Positions 24,701-32,974 of a stretch of 64,000 nucleotides of DNA are shown here, one piece after another. Made by a program: the position numbers and the translations under genes. Positions within the stretch are counted from its first letter, which is position 1, and each line of letters opens with the position of its first letter. The notes under the pieces were generated by a model that was not told where the DNA came from, did not search any database, and was given only the letters and a program-made list of their open reading frames with translations. Location: positions 1 through 64,000 of the forward strand of contig CAWGWC010000017.1 in NCBI GenBank assembly GCA_963826165.1, written 5' to 3'. This stretch comes from JACVRW01 sp963826165. Its GTDB lineage: Bacteria > Actinomycetota > Thermoleophilia > Solirubrobacterales > Thermoleophilaceae.

Positions 24701-25604
24701 TGGTCCGCCGCCCGCTGCGCAGGCGCAGCGCGATCTCTCCCGCCAGCAGCTGCTGAGAGCGCAGCTCGAACTGCGGAGGTCCGGGCTCGGGCACGGGGAG
24801 CACGTGCGGAGAGTTCCCGGCGGGGCTGCCCTGGAGCTCGAGCCGGTGACGAGCAGAGCGCACGTGCACGCGCCAGCCCAGCTCGCCCACGGAGACGTGA
24901 GTCCGGGCCAGCGGCGGTCGCAGCGCCAGCACCCGCGCGCCGATCCGCACCACGACCGCGGTGGGCGCGGGCCGGGCGCCCAGCAGCGGCAGCCGTCCGC
25001 CGGCGAAGGCCACGGTGAGGTCGCCGTCCGGGAAGGCGCCGGCCTGACCCCACCACCAGCGTCCGGCGAATCCGGGGCCCCAGTTCTTCTCGGCGTAGAC
25101 GCGTGCTCCATCGAGGCTCACCCGCTCGCCGCCGATGCAGGCCTCGCCCCGCGTCTCGCCGTCGAGCAGTACGGGCTGCCAGTACTGCGCCAGGCCGGGC
25201 ACGAGGTGGGCGGCGCCCAGCGCCCCGGCGCGCCCTCGTGGCCACGCGACCGAGGGCGTGATGGCCGCGTCGATCCAGTGGGCGTCGTCGAGTCGCAGTC
25301 GCAGGTGCTCGAGCGACCCGGTCAGGAGCTCCCCGGCGTGGGCCCCGAAGCGCCGCGGGTCCCCGGTCGCCGGCTCGGCGATGGCATGGCGCACGAGACC
25401 TCCCGGGTGGGCGGCCAGTGCCACGAGGGCCCAGCGCCCGCCCGGGCCCCGGCAGATCCCGCACAGCACCACGAGGATCCGCCCGCGCTCGGCGTCCACG
25501 ATGCGCCAGTAGTAGCCCTCCATTCCACTGCCGTGGTCTCGGCCCGGATCGGCGAACGGTGGGTCGGCTCCCCGCCGGCGGTAGGCGGCCGCGAGCCCTC
25601 TCAC
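24645..25604 (-). CDS. tocopherol cyclase-like protein (VTE1/Slr1737 family)
   Basis: 319 residues, GTG at 25604 overlapping the upstream pobA-like stop by 4 bp. The hallmark is VYAEKNWGPGFAGRWWWGQ near residue 165, matching YAEKNWG-x-x-FPxKWFWxQ of tocopherol cyclases. The N-terminal MEGYYWRIVDA matches FEGWYYRV. The rest is strand-rich, as in the lipocalin-like beta barrel of the family. Tocopherol cyclase forms the chromanol ring by protonating the prenyl double bond and closing on the phenol oxygen. Slr1737 is 363 residues, so this one is slightly short. Few other families share the EKNWG motif, so the call is firm even if the substrate differs. Confidence 0.88.
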   Translation of the reverse strand: MRGLAAAYRRRGADPPFADPGRDHGSGMEGYYWRIVDAERGRILVVLCGICRGPGGRWALVALAAHPGGLVRHAIAEPATGDPRRFGAHAGELLTGSLEHLRLRLDDAHWIDAAITPSVAWPRGRAGALGAAHLVPGLAQYWQPVLLDGETRGEACIGGERVSLDGARVYAEKNWGPGFAGRWWWGQAGAFPDGDLTVAFAGGRLPLLGARPAPTAVVVRIGARVLALRPPLARTHVSVGELGWRVHVRSARHRLELQGSPAGNSPHVLPVPEPGPPQFELRSQQLLAGEIALRLRSGRRTIIDASSPLAGLELGSQHA

Positions 25605-26791
25605 CGGGTGCCGTTCAGGTTCGAATAGCTCTCGGCGAAGGCGCGGGAGGCCGCCGCCGACGAGCAGAGGTGGTCGAGCTCGGCCAGCTGGATGTGAGCG
25701 TCGTAGGAGTCGCCCGCGGGCACGCGGTGAAACAGGCGTGTGAGCCAGGCCGAGAAGAACTGCGCGCGCCAGGCTCTCCGCAGACAGCAGTCCGAGTAGC
25801 TCTCGAGCAGGTCGCTACCGCCGCCCCCGTACCAGCGCGCCAGAGCCTCGGCGAGCGTCCGGGCGTCGGCCACCGCAACGTTCAGGCCCTTGGCGCCGGT
25901 CGGCGGGACCAGGTGTGCCGCGTCGCCCGCCAGGAACAGCCGGCCATGCTGCATCGGCTCGGCCACGAAGCTGCGCATGGGCGTGATGCTCCTGTCGATC
26001 ACCGGTCCCTCCGCCAGGGCGAAGTCCTCTCCGAAGCGAAGGCGCAGCTCGTCCCAGATGCGCTCGTCGGGCCATGCCCGGAGGTCCTCGTCGGCCTGGC
26101 ACTGGAGATACAGCCGCGTGATCTCCGGGGAGCGCATGCTGTGAAGGGCAAAGCCGCGCTCGTGGCGGCAGTACACGAGCTCCTTGCTCGACGGCGCCAC
26201 GCGGGCCAGGATCCCCAGCCAGGCGAAGGGGAAGACCCGCGAATGCTCGGTGAGTGCCCCCGCGGGCAGGCTCACCCGTGAGATCCCGTGGAAGCCGTCG
26301 CAGCCCGCCACCACGTCGCAGTGCAGCTTCCGCGGAACGCCGTCGTGGCGGAAGCTCAGCGTGGGCCGGTCGGACAGGAGGCCGTCGATCGTCACGTCAG
26401 CGACCTCGAACAGAAGGGGCAGGCCGGCGTCCACCCGACCGGCGATCAGGTCCTTCACCAGTTCCTGCTGACCGTAGATCGTGATTCCGCCATCGCCCAC
26501 CGCTCCGTCGAGGGCAATGCGATGACCGCGACCGCGGAAACGCAGCTCCACCCCGGTGTGGATGAGGCCCTCGCGCTGCAGGCGCTCGCCCGCGCCGATC
26601 TCTACCAGCAGGTCCCGGGTGGCCCGTTCGAGCACGCCGGCCCGCACCCGCCCCTCCACGTGTGATCGGTCACGCGCCTCCAGCACCACCGAGCCGATGC
26701 CATGCAGCTCGAGCATGTGGGCGAGCACGAGGCCGGCAGGGCCCGCGCCCACGATCCCCACCTGGGTGCGAGTGATGGCCTCGTCGCTCAC
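25601..26791 (-). CDS. pobA: 4-hydroxybenzoate 3-monooxygenase-like FAD enzyme (PobA)
   Basis: 396 residues from GTG at 26791. FAD motif GIVGAGPAGLVLAHM near residue 10, VLEARDRSHVEGRVRAG, ITIYGQQELVKDL, and GDAAHLVPPTGAKGLNVA near residue 285. Aligned by eye with the Pseudomonas enzyme, the substrate residues Tyr201 (ELVYC), Ser212 and Arg214 (ALHSMRS), Tyr222, Pro293 and Tyr385 (AESYS) all have counterparts. Conversion of 4-hydroxybenzoate to protocatechuate is thus likely. It is divergent from an MFS transporter (30 bp) and overlaps the tocopherol-cyclase gene by 4 bp. The co-translation with a cyclase is unusual for a catabolic gene. Confidence 0.88.
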   Translation of the reverse strand: MSDEAITRTQVGIVGAGPAGLVLAHMLELHGIGSVVLEARDRSHVEGRVRAGVLERATRDLLVEIGAGERLQREGLIHTGVELRFRGRGHRIALDGAVGDGGITIYGQQELVKDLIAGRVDAGLPLLFEVADVTIDGLLSDRPTLSFRHDGVPRKLHCDVVAGCDGFHGISRVSLPAGALTEHSRVFPFAWLGILARVAPSSKELVYCRHERGFALHSMRSPEITRLYLQCQADEDLRAWPDERIWDELRLRFGEDFALAEGPVIDRSITPMRSFVAEPMQHGRLFLAGDAAHLVPPTGAKGLNVAVADARTLAEALARWYGGGGSDLLESYSDCCLRRAWRAQFFSAWLTRLFHRVPAGDSYDAHIQLAELDHLCSSAAASRAFAESYSNLNGTR

Positions 26792-26821
26792 TGGGTCGCC
26801 CGTCCCAGGCACAATCGTCGC

Positions 26822-27988
26822 ATGCGAGGGCTGGGCCAGGAGGAGCGCCGGGCGCTCGCGGCGGGCGTCGGACTCATCATCGCCGGCGTTCTTCCGGGCT
26901 TTCTCCTCGCCAGCACGGCCCCCCGCATCAAAGCCGATCTCGAATTCGGCGATTCCACCCTGGGACTCGCCATCGCTGTCTTCTACGCCGTGGCGGCCCT
27001 CACCTCCGCCCCGGCGGGCCGCTTGGTGGAAGCCACCGGTGCGGTACGCGGGGCGCGGCTGGCGGCGGGGCTCACCGCGCTGGCCTGCGTGGCGGTGGCC
27101 GCCGCAGCGCAGTCCGCGGTGGGCCTGGCCGCGGCGCTGGCCCTGGCGGCGCTGGGGATGGCGACGGGCGGGCCGGCGGTCACCTCGATCCTGCACACCG
27201 AGATCGACGAGGGGCGCCAGGGGCTGGCCTTCGGCGCCCAACAGGCCGGAGCGCCACTGGGAGCGCTGCTCGCCGGCCTAGCGCTGCCGGTGATCGCGGT
27301 GCCCCTCGGCTGGCGCTGGGCCTTCGTGGCGGCGGCCGTGTTCGCCGTGCTGATCGCGACCGCGGTGCCGCCCCTCACCCGGCCCGCGGCGCGAACCGGG
27401 CACCCGCGAGGTTCGCCCCGCGGGCGGCTCGGCTCGGTGCACGCGCTCGCTCTGGCCGGGGCGCTGGCCAGCGCGGCGGCCACGGGCTTCATCTCCTTTC
27501 TCGTCGTGTACGCCGGCGAGCGGGGGATGAGCGAGGAGGCCGCGGGTCTGCTGCTGGCGGCCCTGAGCCTGGCCGCCACGGTGAGCCGGCTGGTGGTGGG
27601 AGTCCTTCTCGACCGCGGTGGCCGTGGGCCGCTGCGACTCGTCGGCATCATGCTCGCCCTCAGCGCCGGCGGCTACCTGCTGCTGATCGAGGGCGATCCG
27701 CCGGTGATCGCAATCGCCTCGCTGCTCGCGGCGGGGCTGGGCTGGGCCTGGCCCGGCGCGATCAACCTGGCCGTGGTGCGACGCAGCCCGCAGGCTCCAG
27801 CCTGGGCGGTGGGAGTGATGCTTACCGGCCTGTTCACCGGCGCGGTGGCCGGGCCGCTGCTCGTGGGTCTGCTCGCGCAGGACGACCGCTTCAGTGAGGC
27901 GTGGACCCTGTGCGCAGCGCTCGTGCTCCTCGCCGCCGCCGCGGTCCTGGTGACCGAGCGGCTCGAGGCGCGCGGCCGGCTCGTGTGA
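26822..27988 (+). CDS. MFS transporter (12-TM)
   Basis: 388 residues, ATG at 26822. Twelve hydrophobic segments in two halves, with GRLVEATGAVRGARL in the 2-3 loop and GVLLDRGGRGPLRLV in the 8-9 loop. It resembles CynX/NimT-type carriers for small anions or aromatic acids, but direction cannot be judged. It is divergent from pobA and only 48 bp before the chorismate-lyase gene. It may export the product or import/export 4-hydroxybenzoate. Confidence 0.88.
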   Translation: MRGLGQEERRALAAGVGLIIAGVLPGFLLASTAPRIKADLEFGDSTLGLAIAVFYAVAALTSAPAGRLVEATGAVRGARLAAGLTALACVAVAAAAQSAVGLAAALALAALGMATGGPAVTSILHTEIDEGRQGLAFGAQQAGAPLGALLAGLALPVIAVPLGWRWAFVAAAVFAVLIATAVPPLTRPAARTGHPRGSPRGRLGSVHALALAGALASAAATGFISFLVVYAGERGMSEEAAGLLLAALSLAATVSRLVVGVLLDRGGRGPLRLVGIMLALSAGGYLLLIEGDPPVIAIASLLAAGLGWAWPGAINLAVVRRSPQAPAWAVGVMLTGLFTGAVAGPLLVGLLAQDDRFSEAWTLCAALVLLAAAAVLVTERLEARGRLV

Positions 27989-28036
27989 CGACACGCACGG
28001 AATACATCCCCCTCCGCCGGGGTCGACCTCTTCGTG

Positions 28037-28591
28037 ATGACCTCCGCCACGTTCGAGACCACCACCGCCCATCAGCCCGCCGCAGCCCCCGACCCGGCGC
28101 TACGCGCGCTCCTGGCGAGCGACGGCACGGTCACCCGGATGCTCGAGGCCTGGTTCGGCGCCCCGGTGGGCGTCGAGACCCACTCGAACGTCGTGCTGCG
28201 GCTGCGTGAGCAGCCCTCCGAGCTCGAGCTGGCGCCCGGGCAGGCGGTGCTGCGCCGCTCCGTGGTGCTGCGCCTGTCCGACGACGGCCGGCCGCTTCTG
28301 CGAGCCGGCGCCGCGGTGGCGATCGAGCGCCTCGGGCGCGAGGGCCAGGCCGCTCTGCTGGGAGGCGACGAGCCGATCGGGCGAGTGTTCGCCCAGAGCG
28401 GGCTCGAGACCCGTCGCGAACTGCTCCACCAGCGCCCCGTCCCGTGCCTCGCGGCTGACGCCGAGCAGCTGGAGATCCCCCGTTCGACCGCGCTGTTCGA
28501 GCGTGGCTATCGGATCATCAGCGGCTCGCGGCCGCTCGCCCACGTGGTCGAGCGGATCCCGGGCACGCTGTTCGCGGAGGAGCGGTCGTGA
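28037..28591 (+). CDS. chorismate pyruvate-lyase family protein (DUF98/Rv2949c-like)
   Basis: 184 residues, ATG at 28037 (GTG 28034 also possible). Recognisable pattern: ALLASDGTVTRMLEAWFGAPVGVE, QAVLRRSVVLRLSDDGRPLLRA, and the C-terminal GYRIISGSRPLAHVVERIP, with Arg and Glu residues placed as in UbiC-fold chorismate lyases. Mycobacterial Rv2949c makes 4-hydroxybenzoate and pyruvate from chorismate for phenolic glycolipids. Here the gene overlaps aroF by 4 bp (GTGA), so DAHP supply and chorismate cleavage are translationally coupled. Product is inferred, not shown. Confidence 0.8.
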   Translation: MTSATFETTTAHQPAAAPDPALRALLASDGTVTRMLEAWFGAPVGVETHSNVVLRLREQPSELELAPGQAVLRRSVVLRLSDDGRPLLRAGAAVAIERLGREGQAALLGGDEPIGRVFAQSGLETRRELLHQRPVPCLAADAEQLEIPRSTALFERGYRIISGSRPLAHVVERIPGTLFAEERS

Positions 28592-29391
28592 GGGTCTCCG
28601 CCGACGCCGTGCGCGCGTCCGGCTTCACGCTCATCGCGGGCCCGTGCGCCGTGGAGACGCGCGAGCAGACCCTCACCACCGCCGACTGCGTGGCCGCCGC
28701 GGGCGCCCACATGCTGCGCGGCGGAGCGTTCAAGCCGCGGACGAGCCCGCGCAGCTTCCAGGGCCTGGGCCGCGCCGGGCTGACCTTGCTGCGCGAAGCG
28801 CGGGCCCGTACCGGCCTTCCCGTGGTGACCGAGCTCACCGACGTCCGTGAGCTCGACGCCGTGCTCGAGGTGGCCGACCTGATCCAGGTGGGAGCGCGCA
28901 ACATGCAGAACTACGCCCTCCTCACGGAGCTCGGGCGGGCCGGACGACCGGTGCTGCTCAAGCGCGGCCAGGCCTCCACCCTCGACGACCTCCTGCTGGC
29001 GGCCGAGTACCTGCTGGTCGAGGGCAACGAGGACGTGGTCCTGTGCGAACGCGGCATCCGCACCTTCGAGACCGCGTACCGCTACACGCTCGACCTCGCG
29101 GCGGTGCCGGTCCTCAAGGAGCGCACCAACCTGCCCGTGATCGTGGACCCGAGCCACGCCGCGGGGCGCCGCGAGCTCGTTCGTCCGCTGAGCCTCGCGG
29201 CGGTGGCCGCCGGCGCGGACGGGCTGATCGTCGAGGTGCACCCGCGGCCTGAGGAGGCCGTCTGCGACGGGCCGCAGGCCCTGACCACCGCCGAGTTCCC
29301 CGCGTTCGCCTCCGATGTGCTCGACCTCGCCGCTGCCCTGGCAGAGCCGTCTGCACCGCCCGCCGAGCTGCCGGTCGCCGTCCCCGCCTGA
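28588..29391 (+). CDS. aroF: 3-deoxy-7-phosphoheptulonate (DAHP) synthase, type I-beta
   Basis: 267 residues, GTG at 28588. Motifs: IAGPCAVETREQTL, GGAFKPRTSPRSFQGLG, VGARNMQNYALL, LKRGQASTLDDLLLAAEYLL, CERGIRTFE and LPVIVDPSHAAGRRELV. It lacks the N-terminal ACT-like regulatory domain and the chorismate-mutase domain of some relatives, so it should be feedback-insensitive. It catalyses the first step of the shikimate pathway. A dedicated copy next to a chorismate lyase indicates increased flux to a chorismate-derived aromatic, typical of specialised-metabolite clusters. Confidence 0.93.
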   Translation: MRVSADAVRASGFTLIAGPCAVETREQTLTTADCVAAAGAHMLRGGAFKPRTSPRSFQGLGRAGLTLLREARARTGLPVVTELTDVRELDAVLEVADLIQVGARNMQNYALLTELGRAGRPVLLKRGQASTLDDLLLAAEYLLVEGNEDVVLCERGIRTFETAYRYTLDLAAVPVLKERTNLPVIVDPSHAAGRRELVRPLSLAAVAAGADGLIVEVHPRPEEAVCDGPQALTTAEFPAFASDVLDLAAALAEPSAPPAELPVAVPA

Positions 29392-29418
29392 GCCCGGCCA
29401 GGTGCTCCGGCGGCCGAG

Positions 29419-30960
29419 CTACGCCACCTGCGGCGACTCGGCCGCCCGGGGCGTTGCAGCGGGCGCGGGCTCGACCCGCTCGTCGGCCGGCCTGGCCGGC
29501 AGCAGGACCGCCGCCGCGATGCTCCCCACCAGACAGACCCCGGCGGCCACCAGGCAGCCGGCCTCGAGACCGTTGTAGAACCCGGTGGTGGCGAGCTGGC
29601 GCAGCGCCTCGCCCGACGCGCCACCGAGCTGCTGCGCGATGCCGACCGCCGCTCCGATCGAATCTTCGGCGGAGTCCACCGGCAGCCCGGCGGGCGCCCC
29701 GTCGAAGCCGGCCGAGTAGAGCGACGCGAACACCGAGCCGATCACGGCCACGCCCAGGGTCCCGCCCAACTCGCGAGTGGTGTCGTTGATGCCCGAGCCG
29801 ACGCCGGCGTTGGCGGCCGGCACCGCACCCATGATCGACTCGGTGGCCGGCGCCGTGGTGAGGCCCATGCCCGTGCCCAGCACCACCATCTGCGCAGCGA
29901 TCTCCAGGTAGCTGGTGGCGCCGTCGACCTGGGAGGTCCAGGCGAACATGATCGCCATCAGGCCCAGCCCGCCGGCCACCACCGCCTTGTTGCCGATGCG
30001 CACGGCCAACAGCGTGCCCACCACAGCGGCCACGCCGGTGGAGAGCGCCACGGGCAGGAGTCGCAGGCCGGTCTCGAAGGGCTCGTAGCCCCTCAGCACC
30101 TGGAAGTACTGGGTGATCAGGAAGATGAAGCCGAACAGCGCGAAGAAGGTGAGCGTGATCGCCAGGGAGGCCGCGCTCAGCCGCCCGTTGCGAAACAGCC
30201 GCACGTCGAGGAGCGGATCCTCACGACGTGCTTCGTAGGCGACGAAGGCCACCAACAGGACGGCGGCGACGGCGAAGCCGGCCAGGCTGCGGGCGGAGAG
30301 CCACCCCTGCTCCGGTGCCTCGATGATCGTGTACACCAGCGCCAGAATGGCGACGGCCGAGAACACGAGGCCGAGCCGGTCGACCGGTGGGCGGCGAGGA
30401 TCGCTGGAGGTGGGCACGAACGCCAGCGCGAGCACGAAGGCCAGCGCGGCTATGGGCACCTTCAGCCAGAACGCCGCCTGCCAGCCGCTGGCCTCGAGCA
30501 TGGCACCGCCCACGATCGGCCCGAGCGCCACGGCGATTCCGGTGGTGGCTCCCCACAGCCCGATCGCCTTGGCGCGCGCGCCGCGCTCGGTGAACAGGTG
30601 CACGATCGTGGACAGCGTCGCCGGGAAGATGATCGCCGCGCCGAGGCCCATGACGGCGCGGCACGCGATCAGCGCGCCGCTCGAGTCCACCAGCGCCGCA
30701 GCGCCGTTGGCGGCGCCGTACACGACTAGCCCGATGAGCAGCAGCTCCCGGCGGCCGAAGCGGTCACCCAGCGCGCCCGCGGCCAGCACGAGCGCGGCGA
30801 ACACCAGGGTGTAGGCGTCCACCACCCACTGCAGGTCGCGCGTGGAGGCGTCGAGCTCCTGCGAGAGGGTGGGCAGCGCGACGTTGACGATCGTGGTGTC
30901 GACGGTCACCGCGAAGGCGCACAGCAGGAGGACGACCAGGGCGCGACTGGAGTGGCTCAT
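29419..30960 (-). CDS. DHA2/EmrB-type MFS drug exporter (14-TM)
   Basis: 513 residues, ATG at 30960. It opens VVLLLCAFAVTVDTTIVNVALPTL, followed by LQWVVDAYTLVFAALVL, GALGDRFGRRELLLIG (motif A) and the antiporter motif C GLWGATTGIAVALGPIVGG. Fourteen hydrophobic segments fit a proton-driven multidrug exporter. It is divergent from an HxlR regulator with interlocked promoters, so it is probably controlled by it. The message looks almost leaderless. Confidence 0.92.
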   Translation of the reverse strand: MSHSSRALVVLLLCAFAVTVDTTIVNVALPTLSQELDASTRDLQWVVDAYTLVFAALVLAAGALGDRFGRRELLLIGLVVYGAANGAAALVDSSGALIACRAVMGLGAAIIFPATLSTIVHLFTERGARAKAIGLWGATTGIAVALGPIVGGAMLEASGWQAAFWLKVPIAALAFVLALAFVPTSSDPRRPPVDRLGLVFSAVAILALVYTIIEAPEQGWLSARSLAGFAVAAVLLVAFVAYEARREDPLLDVRLFRNGRLSAASLAITLTFFALFGFIFLITQYFQVLRGYEPFETGLRLLPVALSTGVAAVVGTLLAVRIGNKAVVAGGLGLMAIMFAWTSQVDGATSYLEIAAQMVVLGTGMGLTTAPATESIMGAVPAANAGVGSGINDTTRELGGTLGVAVIGSVFASLYSAGFDGAPAGLPVDSAEDSIGAAVGIAQQLGGASGEALRQLATTGFYNGLEAGCLVAAGVCLVGSIAAAVLLPARPADERVEPAPAATPRAAESPQVA

Positions 30961-30968
30961 GCGCTGCT

Positions 30969-31011
30969 ATTTAACTGTGTAGTTGCTTCAAAATCAAGTA
31001 GCAGCTAGAAT
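30969..31011. promoter_or_regulatory. interlocked divergent promoters between the exporter and hxlR
   Basis: Plus strand: TTGCTT (30983-30988), 17 bp, TAGAAT (31006-31011), start of hxlR at 31022. Minus strand: TTGATT (complement of 30992-30997), 17 bp, TTAAAT (complement of 30969-30974), exporter ATG eight bases further on. Both have the optimal 17-bp spacing and both predict leaderless or very short 5' ends. The two core promoters overlap, so one bound regulator could block both. Confidence 0.75.
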
Positions 31012-31021
31012 GTTTGGCGCA

Positions 31022-31705
31022 ATGAGCAGCTCTCGCAGCTACCGCCAGACCTGCGGCCTCGCCCGCTCGCTCGATCTGCTCGGCGAGCGCTGGACCCTGC
31101 TGGTGGTGAGAGAGCTGCTGCTCGGACCCAAGCGCTTCCGAGACCTGCAGGCGGCGCTCCCGGGTATCAGCACCAACCTGCTCAGCGCCCGGCTGCAGTC
31201 GCTCGTGGCGGCGGGCATAGCCGAGCCGGTTCGCCTGCCGCCTCCCGCCTCGGTGGCGGCCTACGCTCTCACCGAACGCGGTGAGGGCCTGCGCCCGGCG
31301 GTCGAGGCCTTGGCGGTGTGGGGCTTCGAGCTGCTGGACCCGGTGGCCGAGCGCCGGGAGGGGCTGGTGGCGCGCGGCTCGCTGCTGGCCGCCACGCTGG
31401 CGGCGGCCACCGCGCCGGCGGGTGGGACGGCGGCCGGCCGCTCGGTGCAGGTGAACTTCGACGTGGAGGGCGACCGCTTCACGGCGCGGCTCCAGGACGG
31501 ACGGGTCCAGGTCCGCCACGGGGTGCTCGACGAGGCCGACGCCGAGCTGTCCTGCAGCCTGCCCGAGTTCTACGCGCTGGCGCAGGGCCTGACCCAGGCC
31601 GAGGACCCCGATCTCGCCGCCGTGTTCTCGGCGCTCGCCGCCGCACCCCGCGAAGACGACGATGCTCTTCAAGCAGGAGACGCTGCGGCGCATCCGCTCG
31701 GGTGA
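31022..31705 (+). CDS. HxlR-family regulator with C-terminal SCP2-like domain
   Basis: 227 residues; the start at 31022 is chosen because the promoter's -10 box covers the earlier ATG at 31010. Residues 5-100 are a winged helix of the HxlR type: CGLARSLDLLGERWTLLVVREL, FRDLQAALPGISTNLLSARL, YALTERGEGLRPAVEAL. The C-terminal part (VNFDVEGDRFTARLQDGRVQVRHG, then DAELSCSLPEFYAL) resembles an SCP2-type lipid-binding domain, suggesting a hydrophobic effector. It most likely represses the divergent DHA2 exporter and itself. Confidence 0.88.
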   Translation: MSSSRSYRQTCGLARSLDLLGERWTLLVVRELLLGPKRFRDLQAALPGISTNLLSARLQSLVAAGIAEPVRLPPPASVAAYALTERGEGLRPAVEALAVWGFELLDPVAERREGLVARGSLLAATLAAATAPAGGTAAGRSVQVNFDVEGDRFTARLQDGRVQVRHGVLDEADAELSCSLPEFYALAQGLTQAEDPDLAAVFSALAAAPREDDDALQAGDAAAHPLG

Positions 31706-32243
31706 GGTGACGCTCGCCTATCGCCGCTGGCGCCGGCCGACCGTGAGGGCGGGCGGCACGCTGCGGACGAGGATGGGCGTGCTGGCCATCGAATCGGTGG
31801 AGCGCATCGACGAAGCCGACATCACCGAGGCCGACGCACAGCGAGCGGGAGCGCGCGATCGCGCCCAGCTGCTGTCGCAGCTCGGCGAGACGGGAACGCT
31901 GCACCGGATCGCGTTCAGCTTCGCCGGAGCGGACCCGCGGATCGCCCTGCGCGAGCGCGCGTCGCTCTCCGCCGCGGAGCGCGTGGTCATCGACGCCCGG
32001 CTCGCCCGCTTCGATGCCGCCAGCCGCCACGGTCCCTGGACCGCCGGCGTGCTGCGCCTGATCGACGAGCAACCGGCCGTCCGCGCGCCCGAGCTCGCGG
32101 CGCAGCGCGGCCTGGAGACGGCTCGCTTCAAGACCGACGTGCGCAAGCTCAAGGAGCTCGGCCTCACCGAGAGCCTGCCCATCGGCTACCGGCTGTCGCC
32201 CCGCGGGCGGGCCTATCTCGAGCACCCCCCGGCGCACGACTAG
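31662..32243 (+). CDS. ASCH/PUA-like domain protein
   Basis: 193 residues, ATG at 31662, overlapping the hxlR 3' end by 44 bp. The N-terminus MLFKQETLRRIRSGEVTLAYR, RRWRRPTVRAGGTLRT and VLAIESVERIDEADIT has the pattern of ASCH (RNA-binding PUA-like) proteins. The C-terminal half (AGVLRLIDEQPAVRAPELA, FKTDVRKLKELGLTESLPIG) looks like a winged helix. An RNA- or DNA-binding role is inferred; no specific function is known. Confidence 0.7.
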   Translation: MLFKQETLRRIRSGEVTLAYRRWRRPTVRAGGTLRTRMGVLAIESVERIDEADITEADAQRAGARDRAQLLSQLGETGTLHRIAFSFAGADPRIALRERASLSAAERVVIDARLARFDAASRHGPWTAGVLRLIDEQPAVRAPELAAQRGLETARFKTDVRKLKELGLTESLPIGYRLSPRGRAYLEHPPAHD

Positions 32244-32253
32244 TCTCGGCGGG

Positions 32254-32958
32254 GTGGCCTCGTCCGACCGTCGCGTCGCTCTCGTGACGGGAGCCAACCG
32301 GGGTATCGGGCTGGAGGTGGTGAGACAGCTCGCGCAGGAGGGCTTCACGACCGTGCTCGGCTCGCGCGACCTCGAGAAGGGCGAGGCGGCGGCCTCCGGG
32401 CTTGCCGGAGACCTGGCCATCGAGGCGCGGCGGCTCGACGTGGCCGATCCCCAGAGCGTGCTCGACCTCGCCTCGAAGCTCGAGTCGGACCACGGCCGGC
32501 TCGACGTGCTCGTCAACAACGCGGCCATCCACTACGACACCGGCCAGCGAGGCGTGGACGCCGACCTCGGGATCGTCCGGGAGGCGCTGGAGACGAACCT
32601 GCTCGGGGCCTGGCGCACGACGCAGGCCTGCCTGCCGCTGCTGCGGCGCTCCGGTCACGCGCGCGTGGTGAACGTGTCCAGCGAGTCGGGCTCGCTCACC
32701 TCCATGGGCGCCGGCACGCCCGCCTACAGCGTGTCGAAGGCGGCGCTCAACGCCCTGACCCGGGTGCTGGCCGCGGAGCTGCAGTCCGACGGGATCCTGG
32801 TCAACGCGGTGTGCCCCGGCTGGGTGGCCACCGACATGGGCGGCCCGGGCGGGCGCCCCGTGACCGACGGGGCGGCCGGCGTGATGTGGGCGGCGCTGCT
32901 GCCCGACGACGGGCCCAGCGGAGGCTTCTTCCGCGACGGCCGGCAACTGGATTGGTGA
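32254..32958 (+). CDS. short-chain dehydrogenase/reductase
   Basis: 234 residues, GTG at 32254. Classical SDR: TGANRGIG nucleotide motif near residue 13, NNAA near residue 87, Ser in VNVSSESG and YSVSK catalytic pair near residue 155, then PGWVATDMGG. It resembles carbonyl-reductase-type SDRs using NADP(H). Substrate unknown. It lies 10 bp after the ASCH-like gene and 16 bp before the next oxidoreductase, so the group may be one transcript. Confidence 0.9.
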   Translation: MASSDRRVALVTGANRGIGLEVVRQLAQEGFTTVLGSRDLEKGEAAASGLAGDLAIEARRLDVADPQSVLDLASKLESDHGRLDVLVNNAAIHYDTGQRGVDADLGIVREALETNLLGAWRTTQACLPLLRRSGHARVVNVSSESGSLTSMGAGTPAYSVSKAALNALTRVLAAELQSDGILVNAVCPGWVATDMGGPGGRPVTDGAAGVMWAALLPDDGPSGGFFRDGRQLDW

Positions 32959-32974
32959 CAGAGAGGATGAGGGC

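Noticed and set aside
25601..26791. Assigning the FAD enzyme as a 4-hydroxybenzoate 1-hydroxylase (decarboxylating), which would give hydroquinone directly.
   Set aside because: Residues matching the substrate site of the 3-hydroxylase are all retained, so the standard PobA reaction is the better reading.
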